Shown: one piece after another, positions 62,073 through 64,000 of the stretch | Layout: each line of letters starts with the position of its first letter | How positions within the stretch are numbered: position 1 is the first letter of the stretch | Source of the DNA: Ilumatobacter sp963746265 | GTDB lineage: Bacteria; Actinomycetota; Acidimicrobiia; Acidimicrobiales; Ilumatobacteraceae | Length of the DNA: 64,000 nucleotides | Direction of reading: 5' to 3' | Assembly (NCBI GenBank): GCA_963746265.1 | Contig: CAVVAM010000015.1 | Location: 310,001 to 374,000 of the forward strand | Notes under the pieces: generated by a model | Told to the model about the DNA's origin: nothing | The model's database searches: none | Seen by the model: the letters and a program-made list of their open reading frames with translations, nothing else | Translations under genes and position numbers: made by a program

Positions 62073-63020
62073 GTGACGGATCTGCCTGCTGCGTTCGACA
62101 ATCGAGTCTCGGCTCATCTGGGGGTGCCGATCCCGATCGTGCAGGCACCGATGGGCTGGATCGCCCGCAGCCAGCTCGCATCGGCGGTGTCGGCGGCCGG
62201 CGCGTGTGGGATCATCGAGACGTCGTCCGGAGAGCTCGACGCGGTCAAAGGCGAGATCGCCAAGATGCGCGACCTCACCGACCGCCCGTTCGGTGTCAAC
62301 ATCGCCCAGGCGTTCGTCCGCGACCCGGCGATCGCGGAGTTCGTGATCGACCAGGGTGTGCAGTTCGTCACGACGTCCGCCGGATCACCGACGAAGTACA
62401 CCTCGATCCTCAAAGACGCCGGGCTCACCGTCTACCACGTCGTCCCGACGCTGGCGGCGGCGCTCAAGGCGGTCGACGCAGGCGTCGACGGCCTCGTCGT
62501 CGAAGGCGGCGAGGGCGGCGGCTTCAAGAGCCCGACACCCGTGTCGACCATGGTGCTGCTCCCGCTCGTCCGGTCCCGTGTCGACGTACCCATCATCGCC
62601 GCCGGCGGCATCACCGATGGCGCAACGATGGCCGCCGCGTTCGCGCTCGGCGCGGAGGGCGTGCAGATGGGCACGCGGATGGTGTCAGCCGCCGAGTCAC
62701 CGGTGCATCACAACTGGAAGCAGGCGATCGTCGACGCAGCCGAGACCGACACGCTGTTCCTCAACCAGCGCCACTCACCCGCACTTCGTGCGCTTCGCAC
62801 CGACAGGACCGAGGCGTTGCTGATCGCCGAGCACAACGTGATGGGCGAGTTCGGCAACGCCAAGGAGCTCTACTTCGGCGGCGACATGAACGCTGCGATC
62901 GCCCTCAGCGGTCAGGTCGCCGGCCGGATCGACGCCGTGCGGCCCGTTGCCGACGTGATCGCCGACACCGTGCGGGAGTTCGGCGAGGTCGTTCACCGTC
63001 TCACACGATCAGCTCGCTGA
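62073..63020 (+). CDS. Nitronate monooxygenase / FabK-like FMN enzyme
   Basis: This 315-residue FMN-dependent TIM barrel has PIVQAPMGWIARSQLASAVS at the N-terminus, GVNIAQAF and DGLVVEGGEGGG at barrel strands, and PIIAAGGITDGATMAAAFALGAEGVQMGTRMV as the phosphate-binding end. It belongs to the nitronate monooxygenase / 2-nitropropane dioxygenase superfamily. The actual substrate is unknown. It is not of the lactate-dehydrogenase-like type to which MftD belongs. The 3' end overlaps the convergent PhnD-like gene by 12 bases. Confidence 0.86.
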   Translation: MTDLPAAFDNRVSAHLGVPIPIVQAPMGWIARSQLASAVSAAGACGIIETSSGELDAVKGEIAKMRDLTDRPFGVNIAQAFVRDPAIAEFVIDQGVQFVTTSAGSPTKYTSILKDAGLTVYHVVPTLAAALKAVDAGVDGLVVEGGEGGGFKSPTPVSTMVLLPLVRSRVDVPIIAAGGITDGATMAAAFALGAEGVQMGTRMVSAAESPVHHNWKQAIVDAAETDTLFLNQRHSPALRALRTDRTEALLIAEHNVMGEFGNAKELYFGGDMNAAIALSGQVAGRIDAVRPVADVIADTVREFGEVVHRLTRSAR

Positions 63021-63779
63021 TCCTGCGGCCGTCAGGTGTCGGAGGTCGCGCCGGTAGTCGTCGAGGTCGAGCGGCACGAACCCGGTGGTCAGCAGCTCGC
63101 GACGGGTGTCGGCGAGACTGTCGTCGTCGATGACCTCGCCCAATGCCCGGCGAAGTCGGGCGATCGCATCGTCGCCGAGTGACGCGGGGACGATCACGGG
63201 GAGTGACGGTACGAGCGGCCCGCTCCCGATGACGTGGAGCCCGGCGAACGAGTCGGGGTCATGGCGTCGGACGTGGGCGAGGGTCACCGAGTCGATCGAC
63301 GCGATCGAGGCCCGGTCGGCCCGCAGCATCGCGAGGCTGGCAAGGTGCGACCCGGTCTCGACGGCTGGGCCGCAGGATTCCCCCATCCAGGCCAACAGGC
63401 TGATCCATCCGGACAGGCTGTCCGCGGAGTTGTAGGCGACGGTCGATCCGGCGACGTCGGCCGGATCGGTCACGCGGTCCGAGGGCCCGCGATTCGACAC
63501 GATCACGGATCGGTAGCGGTGCCCCTCGGCCCCGGCCACGTCGTGCTCGAATGCTCCGACCACCCGAACGGTGGCCGCGAGGCGGGTGACGAGTGGCCAC
63601 CCGCACGCCTGCTTGACGACGAATGCGTCCTCGGTCCACGACGTGTGCACGTCGTCCGGCCAGGTCAGCGTCGGCGGAAGATCGGGAACCCGCGCGACGA
63701 CCCCGCCCCACATGCGCTCGTACGCCGGCCGGATCGCGTCGAACGCGTACATCGCGAACGAGGCGTGTTGATCGCTCAC
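63009..63779 (-). CDS. PhnD/SsuA-like periplasmic-binding-fold protein without signal peptide
   Basis: The 256-residue protein resembles phosphonate-type substrate-binding proteins. It has a central VAGSTVAYNSADSLSGWISLL, which matches the family's ligand loop, then SHLASLAMLRADRASIASIDSVTLAH and a C-terminal helix domain. The start (GTG 63779, overlapping the desaturase stop as GTGA) gives SDQHASFAMYAFDAIRPAYE with no signal peptide or lipobox. A cytoplasmic role is therefore likely. Coupling to a desaturase suggests a lipid-related function (inference). Confidence 0.75.
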   Translation of the reverse strand: MSDQHASFAMYAFDAIRPAYERMWGGVVARVPDLPPTLTWPDDVHTSWTEDAFVVKQACGWPLVTRLAATVRVVGAFEHDVAGAEGHRYRSVIVSNRGPSDRVTDPADVAGSTVAYNSADSLSGWISLLAWMGESCGPAVETGSHLASLAMLRADRASIASIDSVTLAHVRRHDPDSFAGLHVIGSGPLVPSLPVIVPASLGDDAIARLRRALGEVIDDDSLADTRRELLTTGFVPLDLDDYRRDLRHLTAAGSAS

Positions 63780-64000
63780 GCCCGAGCGGTGTGCGGCTCG
63801 CGGTCGAGCGGATCGACCACGTCGCTCAGCGGCCGGACGAGATACCGCCGGAAGATCTCGCCGTACCCTCGGTAGAGCCCGGCGCCATCGGCGGCCAGCC
63901 GGTCGGCGTCGCTCGCGGCGTGTGCCGCCGGGATCCGGTACCACGCCAAGCCGGGGTTGCGGTGGTGGGTCACGTGCAGATTGTTGTTCAGGAACAGCAC
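63776..64000 (-). CDS. Fatty acid desaturase, 3' end of gene cut by window edge
   Basis: Only the last 74 codons are present. LNNNLHVTHHRNPGLAWYRIP contains the final histidine box (HVTHH) of di-iron membrane desaturases/hydroxylases, followed by a short C-terminal region. The 5' part lies beyond base 64000. The stop overlaps the PhnD-like start by four bases (GTGA), so the two are probably cotranslated. Confidence 0.82.
   Translation of the reverse strand: MLFLNNNLHVTHHRNPGLAWYRIPAAHAASDADRLAADGAGLYRGYGEIFRRYLVRPLSDVVDPLDREPHTARA

Noticed and set aside
62073..63020. Nitronate-monooxygenase-like gene as the missing mftD
   Set aside because: MftD belongs to the lactate-dehydrogenase-like FMN family. 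This protein has the different nitronate monooxygenase/FabK signature and is 22 kb from the mft genes.

Overview
The window is a high-GC stretch of an actinobacterial chromosome, with no rRNA, tRNA, insertion sequence, phage or CRISPR signal that I could see. The gene set (class-type sdhC-sdhA, DUF3097, DUF4349, HelD-type helicase, a mycofactocin locus, an NDMA-dependent alcohol dehydrogenase, LCP and L,D-transpeptidase wall enzymes) and many start codons that sit 6-10 bases behind a TANNNT -10 element suggest a free-living Acidimicrobiia-like actinobacterium such as an Ilumatobacter relative. That placement is inference.

Layout. 0-5 kb: divergent succinate dehydrogenase (sdhC-sdhA, truncated by the window start) and a membrane pyrophosphatase. 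5-11.6 kb: an exported beta-helix protein, a diadenylate-cyclase-domain protein, DUF3097, a DUF4349 lipoprotein, an SCP2-like protein and an Fpg/Nei glycosylase. 11.6-18.7 kb: amino acid permease, valS (with an apparent frameshift near its 3' end), L,D-transpeptidase and LCP protein. 18.7-21.7 kb: an adh-moxR-VWA operon. 22-28.6 kb: PhzF protein, M16 peptidase lipoprotein, DUF2254 protein with tiny membrane ORFs upstream, and Dps. 28.7-34.6 kb: HelD-like helicase, SDR, an ABC exporter pair and a small membrane-anchored protein.

34.6-39.9 kb is the most distinctive region: mftA, mftB and mftC, a PlsY-like acyltransferase, an inverted kinase-like gene, then mftE and mftF. mftD is not in the window. 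Mycofactocin is the redox peptide cofactor used by NDMA-type alcohol dehydrogenases, and one such enzyme is encoded 13 kb upstream (20550-21674).

40-56.4 kb: alanine-racemase-like and acyltransferase-like pair, ROK kinase with zinc metallopeptidase, a secreted wall hydrolase-like protein, a PLP desulfhydrase-like enzyme, uracil-DNA glycosylase, YihY protein, hydrolase-OsmC fusion, two sodium/proton-type antiporters, and M20 and M14 peptidases. 56.5-57.2 kb: a broken capA-like gene. 57.3-61.8 kb: a sugar ABC importer (binding protein, unusually long permease, second permease) with two hairpins after the binding-protein gene and no ATPase gene in the window. 62-64 kb: nitronate-monooxygenase-like enzyme, a PhnD-like binding-fold protein and the 3' end of a fatty acid desaturase gene.

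Genes are tightly packed. Many same-strand junctions overlap by 1-4 bases (ATGA, GTGA, TGATG), which suggests translational coupling.
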